Origin: Pseudomonas sp. ANT_H12B
GTDB taxonomy: Bacteria > Pseudomonadota > Gammaproteobacteria > Pseudomonadales > Pseudomonadaceae
Direction: 5' to 3'
Length of the DNA stretch: 64,000 nucleotides
NCBI RefSeq assembly: GCF_008369325.1
Contig: NZ_VOBI01000011.1
Coordinates: 1-64,000 of the forward strand
The position numbers and the translations under genes were made by a program. The notes beneath the pieces were generated by a model, which saw only the letters and a list, made by a program, of their open reading frames with translations, had not been told where the DNA came from and made no database searches. Of this stretch, positions 22,990-31,206 are shown one piece after another; within the stretch, counting starts at the first letter, position 1, and every line of letters starts with the position of its first letter.

Positions 22990-23890
22990 AGAATTCAGCC
23001 CCCACGCAGAGAATCAGCAGCCATAACCATACCCCGCGCTGGACCAATTGCCAGCCGCGATCGATGGAGTCGGCATCCGCTGGCACGCCCTCGCCCAGTT
23101 GCGGACGCTGATGAAGTTCACCGTGATAGATCGCCGCCCCGCCCAACTCGACGCCAAGCGCACCAGCACCGGCGGCCATCACCGGGCCGGCATTCGGGCT
23201 GTCCCAGGTCGGGCCTTGAGTGCGCCAGCATTTCAGTGCCAGTCGGGTTTTACCCAGCAGCGCGTAGGTCAACGCCACCAGGCGTGCAGGAATGTAGTTG
23301 AGGACGTCGTCGATCTTCGCCGCCGCCCAGCCGAAACGTTCGAAGCGTTCGTTGCGATAGCCCCACATGGCGTCGAGGGTGTTGCTCAACCGGTAGAGCA
23401 CCACGCCGGGGGCGCCGGCCACGGCAAACCAGAACAGCGCGGCAAATACCGCGTCGCTGCCGTTCTCCAGCACCGATTCGGTGGCGGCACGGGCGACTTC
23501 GGTTTTATCCAGTTCGCTGGTCTGGCGACTGACCAGATAACCCACGCGCGTGCGTGCTTCTTCAAGATCATCACTGCGCAGGGCTTTGGCCACAGGCTCG
23601 ACATGTTCGCCAAGGCTGCGCATACCGAGCGCGCAATAGAGCGCAAGAATCTCGACGATCCAGCCGATATAAGGCGCCCAGGAAAATGCGGTGGCGAACA
23701 ACGTCAGCGGCAACACTGCGATCACCCAGGCGGTGACGCCATGGCTGCGCCAGCCTCGGCCACCGCCATTGAAACGTTCCTCGATGCGCTCGGCAAAACG
23801 GCCGAACGCCACCAGCGGATGCCAGCGTTTGGGTTCACCCAGCAGCGCATCCAGCGCAACTGCGGCGACACTCAACAACGCCACACTCAT
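22982..23890 (-). CDS. cbiB: Adenosylcobinamide-phosphate synthase
   Basis: A 302-residue membrane enzyme (CobD in P. denitrificans naming): LDALLGEPKRWHPLVAFGRFAERIEERFN (residues 12-40), ALRSDDLEEARTRVGYLVSRQTSELDKTEVARAATESVLENGSDAVFAALFWF and LSNTLDAMWGYRNERFERFGWAAAKIDDVLNYIPARLVAL. It joins adenosylcobyric acid with aminopropanol phosphate. ATG 23890 overlaps the bluB stop by 4 bp. A longer reading to 23905 is not favoured. Confidence 0.93.
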   Translation of the reverse strand: MSVALLSVAAVALDALLGEPKRWHPLVAFGRFAERIEERFNGGGRGWRSHGVTAWVIAVLPLTLFATAFSWAPYIGWIVEILALYCALGMRSLGEHVEPVAKALRSDDLEEARTRVGYLVSRQTSELDKTEVARAATESVLENGSDAVFAALFWFAVAGAPGVVLYRLSNTLDAMWGYRNERFERFGWAAAKIDDVLNYIPARLVALTYALLGKTRLALKCWRTQGPTWDSPNAGPVMAAGAGALGVELGGAAIYHGELHQRPQLGEGVPADADSIDRGWQLVQRGVWLWLLILCVGAEFYA

Positions 23891-24537
23891 TGACTCACTC
23901 CCCAATAATTTTCATACAGCAATTCGCTCAGCGGACGCGCCTGCGCCCAGCCTTCGAGTACCAGCATCGGCGCCGGATAGAATGTCTTGACCGGGCCCAG
24001 GCAAAGGACGGCCAACGGCTTGGCGCCTGCGGGCAAACCCAGCAAGTCTGCCAGTGCTTGCGGCTCGAACAGCGACACCCAGCCCATGCCGAGTCCTTCG
24101 GCGCGGGACGCCAGCCACAGGTTTTGAATCGCACAGGACAACGAGGCCATGTCCATTTCCGGCAAGGTGCGACGACCGAAGATGTGCCGCTCGCGATCAT
24201 CCATCAGGGCGGCGACCAGCACCTCGGCGCAATCGTTGATGCCTTCGACCTTGAGCTTCATGAATTCGTCGGTACGCTCGCCGAGGGCTTCGGCGGTGCG
24301 GATGCGTTCTTCTTCCACCAGCTGCTGGATTTTGCCGCGCAGAGCCCGGTCGCTGATGCGGATGAACCGCCAGGGCTGCATCAGGCCGACACTTGGTGCC
24401 TGGTGTGCGGCTTCGAGCAGGCGCCGGAGTAATTCAGGCTCAACTGTGCCGCCGCTGAAGTGGCGCATGTCGCGGCGTTCGCCGATAGCGCGATAAACCG
24501 CTTCGCGTTCGGCTTGGCTGAATGCGTGGTCAGTCAT
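23887..24537 (-). CDS. bluB: 5,6-dimethylbenzimidazole synthase
   Basis: A 216-residue nitroreductase-fold flavoenzyme that fragments reduced FMN with oxygen to form dimethylbenzimidazole. Characteristic stretches are AIGERRDMRHFSGGTVEPELLRRLLEAAHQAPSVGLMQPWRFI (18-60), the catalytic Asp region GINDCAEVLVAAL and MGWVSLFEPQ. Its presence with cobT implies this strain makes true B12 aerobically. The ATG sits directly after a REP element, which also encodes the end of cobB. Confidence 0.93.
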   Translation of the reverse strand: MTDHAFSQAEREAVYRAIGERRDMRHFSGGTVEPELLRRLLEAAHQAPSVGLMQPWRFIRISDRALRGKIQQLVEEERIRTAEALGERTDEFMKLKVEGINDCAEVLVAALMDDRERHIFGRRTLPEMDMASLSCAIQNLWLASRAEGLGMGWVSLFEPQALADLLGLPAGAKPLAVLCLGPVKTFYPAPMLVLEGWAQARPLSELLYENYWGVSQ

Positions 24538-25916
24538 GGCCTCTTCGCGGGCAAGCCCGCTCCCACAGGGTGTGTGTAATTCATTGTGGGAGCGGGCCTG
24601 CTCGCGAAGGCGGCCTCAAGGTCAGGCGCAAACAGCGCGGCAATCGCCAATGGGTTGGACGGGAAATAAAAGTGCACATAAGAGGCGGTCATCCGCCCCT
24701 GACGATAAACCGCCTCCGCCCCGCGCCCGCCGTTCGGGCTCAGGCCACGAGCAATCGGCTCAAGCCCGGTGCTGGTCAGCGAGTGATGATAGGTGTGCCC
24801 GCGCAACGAACCTTCCGGCAGCTCGACCGCTTGCAGTGCCAACGCCGCCAGACGCTTTTGCATCACCGCATCCCCCGCCAGCAAGCCGACCAATTCAGCG
24901 CGGGTGCCCTCAACATCGGTCAACGAATCGAGCAGATACAGCATGCCACCACACTCGGCCAGCAACGGTTTACCCGCCGCGTGGTGAGCGCGGATCGCGG
25001 TCAGCATCGAGGTGTTCCGAGACAGGGCGACATGGTGCAGCTCTGGATAACCACCCGGCAAATAAAGGCTGTCCGCTTCCGGCAACCCGGCGTCACGGAT
25101 CGGTGAGAAAAACAGCAACTGCGCGCCCATCGCTCGCAGCAAATCCAGGCTCGCGCCATAAGTGAAGGCAAACGCTTCGTCACGGGCCACAGCGATGCGC
25201 ACACCGGCCAATAAAGGTTCGGCAGCGATCACATCAGGAGCTGCGAACTCCACCGCCGGCGGCAATGCGACCTCGCAGCTGCTGGCCAGTGCATCGGCCG
25301 CCGCATCGAGACGCAGATCGAGATCATTCAACTCACTGGCCTGGACCAGACCCAAATGACGACTCGGCAATTCGATCCCGGTTTCCCGGGACAAGGCGCC
25401 GTACCAGCGCAAACCTTCAGTGAGGCTGCCTTCGAGCAATTGCGCATGGCGCAAGGTGCCAACCCGGTTGGCCAACACCCCGGCAAACGGCAAGTCCGGC
25501 TGATATTTCGCCAGCCCCAACGCCAGTGCACCAAAGGTCTGGGCCATGGCGGTGCCGTCGATCACTCCGAGCACCGGCACACCGAAGTGCCGCGCCAGAT
25601 CAGCACTGGACGGCGTACCGTCGAACAGCCCCATGACACCTTCGATGAGGATCAAATCGGCTTCGCCAGCGGCTTCCCACAACAGTCGTCGACTTTCCTG
25701 CTCGCCGACCATCCACATGTCCAGTTGATAGACCGGCGCACCGCTGGCGCGCTCGAGAATCATCGGGTCGAGAAAGTCCGGGCCGCATTTGAACACCCGA
25801 ACCTTGCGCCCTTGATTGCGATGCAAACGGGCGAGCGCGGCGGTCACGGTGGTCTTGCCCTGACCGGAGGCCGGCGCGGCAATCAATACCGCCGGGCAAT
25901 GACGTGGTTGATTCAC
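24534..25916 (-). CDS. cobB: Cobyrinate a,c-diamide synthase, with a REP-encoded C-terminal tail
   Basis: A 460-residue glutamine-dependent amidotransferase: P-loop IAAPASGQGKTTVTAAL (12-28), FKCGPDFLDPMIL, and a C-terminal glutaminase with Cys in LLAECGGMLYLLDSL (near 335) and His in HTYHHSLTSTG. It amidates the a and c side chains of cobyrinic or hydrogenobyrinic acid. The last 25 residues or so are unusual: the bases are a REP inverted pair (24541-24610), read as RPAPTMNYTHPVGAGLPAKRP. The stop still overlaps bluB by ATGA. The catalytic parts are intact, so the tail is probably tolerated. Confidence 0.93.
   Translation of the reverse strand: MNQPRHCPAVLIAAPASGQGKTTVTAALARLHRNQGRKVRVFKCGPDFLDPMILERASGAPVYQLDMWMVGEQESRRLLWEAAGEADLILIEGVMGLFDGTPSSADLARHFGVPVLGVIDGTAMAQTFGALALGLAKYQPDLPFAGVLANRVGTLRHAQLLEGSLTEGLRWYGALSRETGIELPSRHLGLVQASELNDLDLRLDAAADALASSCEVALPPAVEFAAPDVIAAEPLLAGVRIAVARDEAFAFTYGASLDLLRAMGAQLLFFSPIRDAGLPEADSLYLPGGYPELHHVALSRNTSMLTAIRAHHAAGKPLLAECGGMLYLLDSLTDVEGTRAELVGLLAGDAVMQKRLAALALQAVELPEGSLRGHTYHHSLTSTGLEPIARGLSPNGGRGAEAVYRQGRMTASYVHFYFPSNPLAIAALFAPDLEAAFASRPAPTMNYTHPVGAGLPAKRP
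24541..24610. repeat. Inverted REP pair forming the 3' end of the cobB coding sequence
   Basis: CTTCGCGGGCAAGCCCGCTCCCACA and TGTGGGAGCGGGCCTGCTCGCGAAG flank about 20 bp. The element is translated in the cobB frame and abuts the bluB start codon. Confidence 0.9.
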
Positions 25917-26524
25917 AGCTCGACGCCTTTTTGCGCTTTGATCCCGGCCTGAAAGGCGTGCTTGATGACGCCCATTTCGGTAACGGTGTCAGCCAGTTCG
26001 ATCATTTCCGGCTTGGCGCCGCGACCGGTGACCACCACGTGCTGCATCGGCGGACGCGCCTGCAAATCGCTGAGCACCTGATCGAGGTCGAGGTAACCGT
26101 GCTTGAGGGCGATGTTCAATTCATCCAGTACAACCAGACCGATGGACGGATCATTCAGCAGTTCCCGGGACACGGCCCAGGCGGCTTCGGCGGCGGCGAT
26201 GTCACGCTGACGGTCCTGGGTTTCCCAGGTGAAGCCCTCGCCCATCACATGAAAACGCACCTGCTCGGGGAAGCGGCGGAAGAATAACTCTTCGCCGGTG
26301 CTGTTGCGACCCTTGATGAATTGCACCACACCACACTGCATGCCGTGGCCCATAGACCGGGCGAGCATGCCGAAGGCCGAGCTGCTCTTGCCTTTGCCGT
26401 TGCCGGTCAGCACCAGTAGCAGGCCGCATTCATTCGGGGAGTTGGCGATGCGTTCGTCGATCACGGCTTTTTTGCGCTGCATGCGTGCCAGATGGCGTTC
26501 GTCACGATCGGGGGTATCAGTCAT
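25913..26524 (-). CDS. cobO: Cob(I)yrinic acid a,c-diamide adenosyltransferase
   Basis: A 203-residue CobO/BtuR/CobA-type adenosyltransferase: N-terminal RDERHLARMQRKKAVIDERIA, the inverted P-loop LTGNGKGKSSSAFGMLARSMGHGMQCGVVQFIKG (39-72), LVVLDELNIALKHGYLDL and a C-terminal VTEMGVIKHAFQAGIKAQKGVE. It transfers the deoxyadenosyl group of ATP to Co(I). It is the first gene after the cobalamin riboswitch and overlaps cobB by 4 bp. Confidence 0.95.
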   Translation of the reverse strand: MTDTPDRDERHLARMQRKKAVIDERIANSPNECGLLLVLTGNGKGKSSSAFGMLARSMGHGMQCGVVQFIKGRNSTGEELFFRRFPEQVRFHVMGEGFTWETQDRQRDIAAAEAAWAVSRELLNDPSIGLVVLDELNIALKHGYLDLDQVLSDLQARPPMQHVVVTGRGAKPEMIELADTVTEMGVIKHAFQAGIKAQKGVEL

Positions 26525-26610
26525 GGGGAGCTCTCCGTTGAGGCTGGATAACGGCGGGCAGGCACAAGAATAGACGGCAAAAGCCTGGCATCGCCCACCG
26601 TGATGCCGCT

Positions 26611-26820
26611 GGATGGATCAGGCCGGTCTCCGGGCTCATGAGCGGCGTGATGCCTGACTGCGCGCCTTCCCATGTCGACATTCGACACAGTGGCTCAAGG
26701 CGCAGTCTTCACTCATTTACCGTTGCGGGGGCAGCGCCGGGATTGTGGGCCTTCATCAATTGAAGGGGTCACTCACCGGCTTCCCTGTTTCACTCTGTCG
26801 ACCTAGGTCACAGAGCACCT
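26611..26820 (-). ncRNA. Cobalamin (AdoCbl) riboswitch
   Basis: On the minus strand the leader runs AGGTGCTCTGTGACC ... GGGAAGCCGGTGAGTG ... GCTGCCCCCGCAACGGTAA ... GAGCCACTG (B12 box, plus strand 26688-26694) ... GGGAAGGCG ... CATGAGCCCGGAGACCGGCC. These are the ordered conserved blocks of the cobalamin riboswitch. It ends about 87 nt before cobO and should lower expression of the operon when adenosylcobalamin is plentiful. Confidence 0.95.
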
Positions 26821-26991
26821 GAAACAAGCCGCGAAGGTTAGAGGGTTGGGGATGGAGCGTCAATTGAAGACGGGCGGGCTGCGAGCGAATAACTGCCGTC
26901 GATCAATTTACTGACGCCAATCTTGTGTCACACTCTCAGCGGTGATATCAAAGAGCCACAATCTCACAACACAATAACAAGGGTGAGCCAC

Positions 26992-27576
26992 ATGCAAGGC
27001 ATGATCATCAGCAATCCGAAGCTGGAATTCCTGCGACCGGTGCTGGAACGCTGGTTTGACTGTATCGATCGTTACAACGCTGTGCGCGGCGATAATGACA
27101 CACCTTACTGGTTCGACGAAAAAGCCAATCTGGGCCTGCTCTCCGCCGCTGCCTGGATGGCGGAAATGGTCACGCTGCAACATACGCCGACGCGCAAGCA
27201 GAACGAAGAAGGTGAACGCAACGCCCGCGCCGATCTGTTTATCGCAACTGCCGAAGAGCGCGCCTACCTTCAAGTCACGCAGCGCTGGCCCCGGGTCAAT
27301 GGCCTGAAACTGACTCAGGCCCTGGTCGACATCACCAGCGACGCAAAAAAAATCAGTTACGCCAGCGATCTGAAACTCGGTTGCCTGTTCGTCGCACCGC
27401 AAAAGGCCCAGCAAAGCGCCACCCCGGAAGAACTGCAGGACATGGTCGACGATCTGCAAAAGGAACATTCCTGCGCCGTGGCCTGGTACTTCCCTTACGC
27501 CTACCGCAAGTTACGCAACGAAGCCGGCAACTATCACCCCGGCATCGCCGTGCTGCTCAGGGAAGCCCGCGGCTGA
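26992..27576 (+). CDS. Conserved hypothetical protein
   Basis: A 194-residue soluble protein I do not recognise. It has no signal peptide or membrane segment. It contains FDEKANLGLLSAAAWMAEMVTLQHTPTRKQ (about 42-71), followed by an acidic/basic mixed middle and a C-terminal VAWYFPYAYRKLRNEAGNYHPGIAVLLREARG. The pattern resembles small plasmid- or phage-linked regulators but no motif is diagnostic. ATG 26992 follows AAGGGTGAG at good spacing; an earlier ATG-like start at 26923 has no ribosome-binding site. It stands alone between the cob riboswitch and the next lipoprotein gene. Confidence 0.65.
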   Translation: MQGMIISNPKLEFLRPVLERWFDCIDRYNAVRGDNDTPYWFDEKANLGLLSAAAWMAEMVTLQHTPTRKQNEEGERNARADLFIATAEERAYLQVTQRWPRVNGLKLTQALVDITSDAKKISYASDLKLGCLFVAPQKAQQSATPEELQDMVDDLQKEHSCAVAWYFPYAYRKLRNEAGNYHPGIAVLLREARG

Positions 27577-27643
27577 CCGGTTGAACCATCTCGTGTCTAA
27601 ACTTCTCTATGATTAGGTCAATGCATTCATAGGGAAGATCAGC

Positions 27644-28957
27644 ATGCGCAAGCCCCAGCTCGTTCTCGTCATCGTGCTCGCCGGAGGGCTTGCCGCCTGT
27701 GGTGAAACCTCCCGCCTGCAAGTCTCCGACGGCACCGGTCCCTCCCCCAAGCTGCCAGAACCCAACAAGACCCTGATCCCGACGGTGAACATCGCCCCGG
27801 CGATCGGTTGGCCCGCTGGCGCGAAACCCACCGCCGCGACGGGGACTCAAGTGGCAGCGTTTGCTGAAGGTCTCGACCACCCGCGCTGGCTCTACGTGCT
27901 GCCTAACGGCGATGTGCTGGTTGCCGAAACCAACGCGCCGCCAAAACCCGATGACGGCAAAGGCATTCGTGGCTGGGTCATGGGCAAAGTCATGGGCCGT
28001 GCCGGTGCCGGCGTACCCAGTCCGAACCGCATTACATTGCTGCGGGACAAGGACCACGACGGCATCGCCGAAACCCGCACGGTGTTCCTGGAAAACCTCA
28101 ACTCGCCATTCGGCATGACGCTGGTCGGTAATGACTTGTACGTCGCCGACACCGACCGCTTGTTGCGATTCCACTACGAAAACGGTGATACGGCGATCAA
28201 GTCGCAGCCGATGAAGGTGATTGATTTGCCAGGCGGTACGCTGAATCACCACTGGACCAAAAACGTCATCGCCAGCAAGGACGGCAGCAAGCTGTACGTC
28301 ACGGTGGGCTCCAATAGCAACGTCGCTGAAAACGGCATGGACCAGGAAGTAGGCCGCGCGGCGATCTGGGAAGTGGATCGCGCCACCGGCAACCATCGGA
28401 TCTTCGCTTCAGGGATTCGCAATCCGAACGGCCTGGCCTGGGAGCCTCAGAGCGGTGCACTGTGGACAGCCGTCAATGAGCGAGACGAAATCGGTAGCGA
28501 CCTGGTGCCGGACTACATCACGTCAGTCAAAGACGGCGGGTTCTACGGCTGGCCTTACAGCTATTACGGCCAGCACGTCGACATTCGCGTCGAGCCGCAA
28601 GACCCGGACCTGGTGGCCAAGGCCATTGCTCCGGATTATGCGGTGGGCCCGCATACCGCGTCGCTGGGCCTGACGTTTGCTGAAGGCAACACACTTCCAG
28701 CGCAGTTCAAGGAAGGCGCATTCATCGGCCAGCACGGTTCGTGGAACCGCAAGCCGCACAGTGGCTACAAAGTGATTTTCGTACCGTTCAGCGCAGGCAA
28801 ACCGACCGGGCAGCCGGTTGATGTGCTCACCGGCTTTCTCAATGACGATGAAAAAGCCATGGGCCGTCCGGTGGGCGTGGTGATTGATCAGCAGGGTGAT
28901 TTGTTGGTGGCGGATGACGTGGGGAACACGGTGTGGCGAGTGTCTGCAACCAAATAA
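27644..28957 (+). CDS. PQQ-dependent sugar (sorbosone-type) dehydrogenase lipoprotein
   Basis: A 437-residue lipoprotein: signal MRKPQLVLVIVLAGGLAAC with a lipobox Cys at 19, then a six-bladed beta-propeller of the soluble-glucose-dehydrogenase/L-sorbosone-dehydrogenase group (LDHPRWLYVLPNGDVLVAET, NSPFGMTLVGNDLYVADTDRLLRF, NHHWTKNVIASKDGSKLYVTVGS, FASGIRNPNGLAWEP, GADLVPDYI-like GSDLVPDYITSVKDGGFYGWPYSYYG). It should oxidise sugars or aldehydes in the periplasm with PQQ, handing electrons to the respiratory chain. Substrate unproven. Its stop is 3 bp from that of the convergent methyltransferase. Confidence 0.85.
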   Translation: MRKPQLVLVIVLAGGLAACGETSRLQVSDGTGPSPKLPEPNKTLIPTVNIAPAIGWPAGAKPTAATGTQVAAFAEGLDHPRWLYVLPNGDVLVAETNAPPKPDDGKGIRGWVMGKVMGRAGAGVPSPNRITLLRDKDHDGIAETRTVFLENLNSPFGMTLVGNDLYVADTDRLLRFHYENGDTAIKSQPMKVIDLPGGTLNHHWTKNVIASKDGSKLYVTVGSNSNVAENGMDQEVGRAAIWEVDRATGNHRIFASGIRNPNGLAWEPQSGALWTAVNERDEIGSDLVPDYITSVKDGGFYGWPYSYYGQHVDIRVEPQDPDLVAKAIAPDYAVGPHTASLGLTFAEGNTLPAQFKEGAFIGQHGSWNRKPHSGYKVIFVPFSAGKPTGQPVDVLTGFLNDDEKAMGRPVGVVIDQQGDLLVADDVGNTVWRVSATK

Positions 28958-28960
28958 CTG

Positions 28961-29632
28961 CTACCGACAAGACCGCGTATAGCGCTTGCGACAGAGTGTG
29001 AGCCCATCCCCCAACGGCAACAGCGACGGATCCACACGCGAGTCATCTTTCAAGGCGCGATTGAGCGCCTGGATGGCTCGGGTGTCTTCGCTCTCGGGAT
29101 TCTCCTCAAGCACCCGCCCACTCCACAGCGTGTTATCGAACACCGCCAGACCGCCGACGCGCAGCAGACGTAATGCGTGCTCCAGATAGGCAGGGTAGTT
29201 GGCCTTGTCGGCATCGATGAAAACCAGATCGAACGGCTCATGCTGATCCAGCTGAGCGAGGGTTTCCAGCGCGGGCGCCAGACGCAGATCAATCCGTTTG
29301 GATAGCCCCGCCTCCTGCCAGTAACGGCGGGCGGTGACGTTGTAGTCGCCCGGGATATCACAGCAAATCAACGAACCGTCCTCCGGCAATGCCGCCGCCA
29401 TGCATAAGGCGCTGCAACCGGTGAAGGTGCCGACTTCCAGCAGGCGCTTGGCGCCGATGAGTTTCACCAGTAGCGCAAGAAACTGCCCCTGCTCCGGTGC
29501 TACCTGCCAACGTGCCATGGGCAGCGCCTGGGTTTCGTCGCGCAAACGCTTGAGCAACGGCGTTTCGCGCAGGGAAACGTCGAGCAGGTATTGATACAGG
29601 GAATCGTCGAGATTGAGTGTGCGAGCGGTCAT
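28961..29632 (-). CDS. Class I SAM-dependent O-methyltransferase (family 3)
   Basis: A 223-residue catechol/caffeoyl-CoA O-methyltransferase relative. The SAM motif is LLEVGTFTGCSALCMAAALPEDG (about 64-86), and the metal-ligand region is DLVFIDADKANYPAYLEHAL (near 134) and GGLAVFDNTLWSGRV (near 160). Such enzymes methylate catechol-type hydroxyls with Mg or Mn. The physiological substrate in Pseudomonas is not clear. No operon partner is obvious. Confidence 0.82.
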   Translation of the reverse strand: MTARTLNLDDSLYQYLLDVSLRETPLLKRLRDETQALPMARWQVAPEQGQFLALLVKLIGAKRLLEVGTFTGCSALCMAAALPEDGSLICCDIPGDYNVTARRYWQEAGLSKRIDLRLAPALETLAQLDQHEPFDLVFIDADKANYPAYLEHALRLLRVGGLAVFDNTLWSGRVLEENPESEDTRAIQALNRALKDDSRVDPSLLPLGDGLTLCRKRYTRSCR

Positions 29633-29640
29633 GACAACCT

Positions 29641-30177
29641 CTAGGGATTGCGTGCCAGATGCTCAGGCTGCAGAACGCGCTTGGCGCTGAGATAGGCTTT
29701 CTGCCAATAGGCTTTGGACAAGCTGTCGAGCTTCACCGTACCGCCGGTCGCCGGCGCGTGGACGAAGCGTCCTTCACCAACATAGATCCCGGCGTGACTG
29801 ACCTGGGAACCGCCATTGGTGGCGAAGAAGATCAGGTCACCGGTTTGCAGACCTTCCTTGCCCACACTGGCCGCCTGCATGCTGATCATCTCGCGCGTGG
29901 TGCGCGGCAGGGAGATGCCGGCGACATCACGATAAACATAACCGATCAGACCACTGCAATCGAATCCAGAATCTGGCGTGTTGCCGCCCCAGCGATACGG
30001 CGTGCCCACCAGGCCGAGCGCGCGAAATAGCACGTCTTCTGCTTCAGGGGAGAATGCTTGGGAGGAGCTGAATATAATCGGAGCGCGAACCACCGGCACG
30101 GGAGGCGGTGTGCGACTGGCGCAGGCGCTGAGCAGCGCTGCGAAGAACATGATTGCGAGGCGGGCCGACGTCGACAT
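29641..30177 (-). CDS. NlpC/P60 (C40) peptidoglycan endopeptidase lipoprotein
   Basis: A 178-residue lipoprotein: MSTSARLAIMFFAALLSAC, lipobox LLSAC, Cys at about 19, then an NlpC/P60 domain with catalytic Cys in DSGFDCSGLIGYVYRD (near 80), His in SQVSHAGIYVGEGRFVHAP and a second His in VHAP. It would cleave the D-Glu-mDAP bond of the cell-wall peptide, acting from the inner face of the outer membrane. It is followed by a second, larger NlpC/P60 gene in tandem (30342-30992), a probable duplication. Confidence 0.85.
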   Translation of the reverse strand: MSTSARLAIMFFAALLSACASRTPPPVPVVRAPIIFSSSQAFSPEAEDVLFRALGLVGTPYRWGGNTPDSGFDCSGLIGYVYRDVAGISLPRTTREMISMQAASVGKEGLQTGDLIFFATNGGSQVSHAGIYVGEGRFVHAPATGGTVKLDSLSKAYWQKAYLSAKRVLQPEHLARNP

Positions 30178-30221
30178 GGCAGAACATCCTGATCTGGCTG
30201 CGGCTTTTTCTGCAAGGGACG

Positions 30222-30259
30222 CAGAAAAGAAAACCGCCTACGCAGAGCGCAGGCGGTTT
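30222..30259 (-). terminator. Rho-independent terminator of the upstream NlpC/P60 gene
   Basis: AAACCGCCT...AGGCGGTTT (30231-30239 with 30251-30259), followed on the minus strand by TTTTCTTTTC. It lies between the two NlpC genes, so they are likely transcribed separately. Confidence 0.85.
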
Positions 30260-30341
30260 GCCATCAATAATAGATCTGGATTCTAGCGGCTATGCGGCAA
30301 ACTTCAAGTAAGACTTTAAGTTCACCTTACAAACTGTCCGC

Positions 30342-30992
30342 TTATTTGCGCGCCGTGACGATAGGCGTGGCCGCATTCGGTGCCATCGCGAGTGCGCGCT
30401 TGGCTTCGATGAAGGTCTTGCTCCAGTAGCTGTCACCCAGGCTATCGATTCGGACACCACCACTGCGGCGGCTGCTGGAATGGATGAACTGGTTGTCACC
30501 CAGGTAGATACCAGCGTGACTGACGCGACCGCGACGGCCATTGGTGGCGAAAAACAGCAAGTCGCCTGGTTCCAGCTTGCTGCGGGAAACCAGCGGAGCG
30601 TCCACGTTGATCATTTCGCGAGTGGAGCGCGGCAGGTTCATACCGGCCTCTTCGCGAAACAGATATCCGATGAAGCCGCTGCAATCAAAACCAGCCTCGG
30701 AGGTGCCGCCGAAACGGTAACGGGTACCGATCAGGGACATGCCACGTTCGAGAATGCTATCGGCTAGTACTGGGAGCTGGTAGGACTTGCCGCCAGCGAA
30801 GTCTGCCAGTTCTTTTTCGGTGGCCGCTTCTTCCTGGTCCAACGCTTGCTGATAAAGAACGGAAGATTGGGCAGTAGCAGAGTTTTTAACCTGCTGTTGG
30901 GGCTCTTGCTGGGACACTGGGGAGTGAGCAGCGCAACCGAACAACAGGGTGACGAGTGCGAGGGGCACGAGGGGTGCAAAGCGATTTAGCAT
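30342..30992 (-). CDS. NlpC/P60 (C40) peptidoglycan endopeptidase lipoprotein
   Basis: A 216-residue lipoprotein: MLNRFAPLVPLALVTLLFGCAAHS with lipobox Cys near 20, an extended linker (QQEPQQQVKNSATAQSSVLYQQALDQEEAATEKELADFAGGKS) and a C-terminal NlpC/P60 domain: catalytic Cys in EAGFDCSGFIGYLFREEAG, His in GRVSHAGIYLGDNQFIHS. It is like the MepS/Spr hydrolases needed for peptidoglycan expansion. The start at 30992 is the lipoprotein start; the upstream in-frame reading to 31064 has no signal. The two tandem copies share domain layout but differ in linker length. Confidence 0.85.
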   Translation of the reverse strand: MLNRFAPLVPLALVTLLFGCAAHSPVSQQEPQQQVKNSATAQSSVLYQQALDQEEAATEKELADFAGGKSYQLPVLADSILERGMSLIGTRYRFGGTSEAGFDCSGFIGYLFREEAGMNLPRSTREMINVDAPLVSRSKLEPGDLLFFATNGRRGRVSHAGIYLGDNQFIHSSSRRSGGVRIDSLGDSYWSKTFIEAKRALAMAPNAATPIVTARK

Positions 30993-31206
30993 GGGCACGA
31001 CCGTGGCTGATAGTCTTAAAGAAGGCGAGACTATGCCCGCTATCAACCTCATTTGCAAATTCAATCGATCTTTATGTGACTTATCGGTTTCTCGTTTACA
31101 TCTAAGCGCTTAAGCCCATTTTAAACACTCGCGCAGCCTGCAACCCTGCAGGAAAGCGGATTTTCTGGCGCCTGAAATATGCCAAACCCCGCGCCAGGCA
31201 CCGGTT

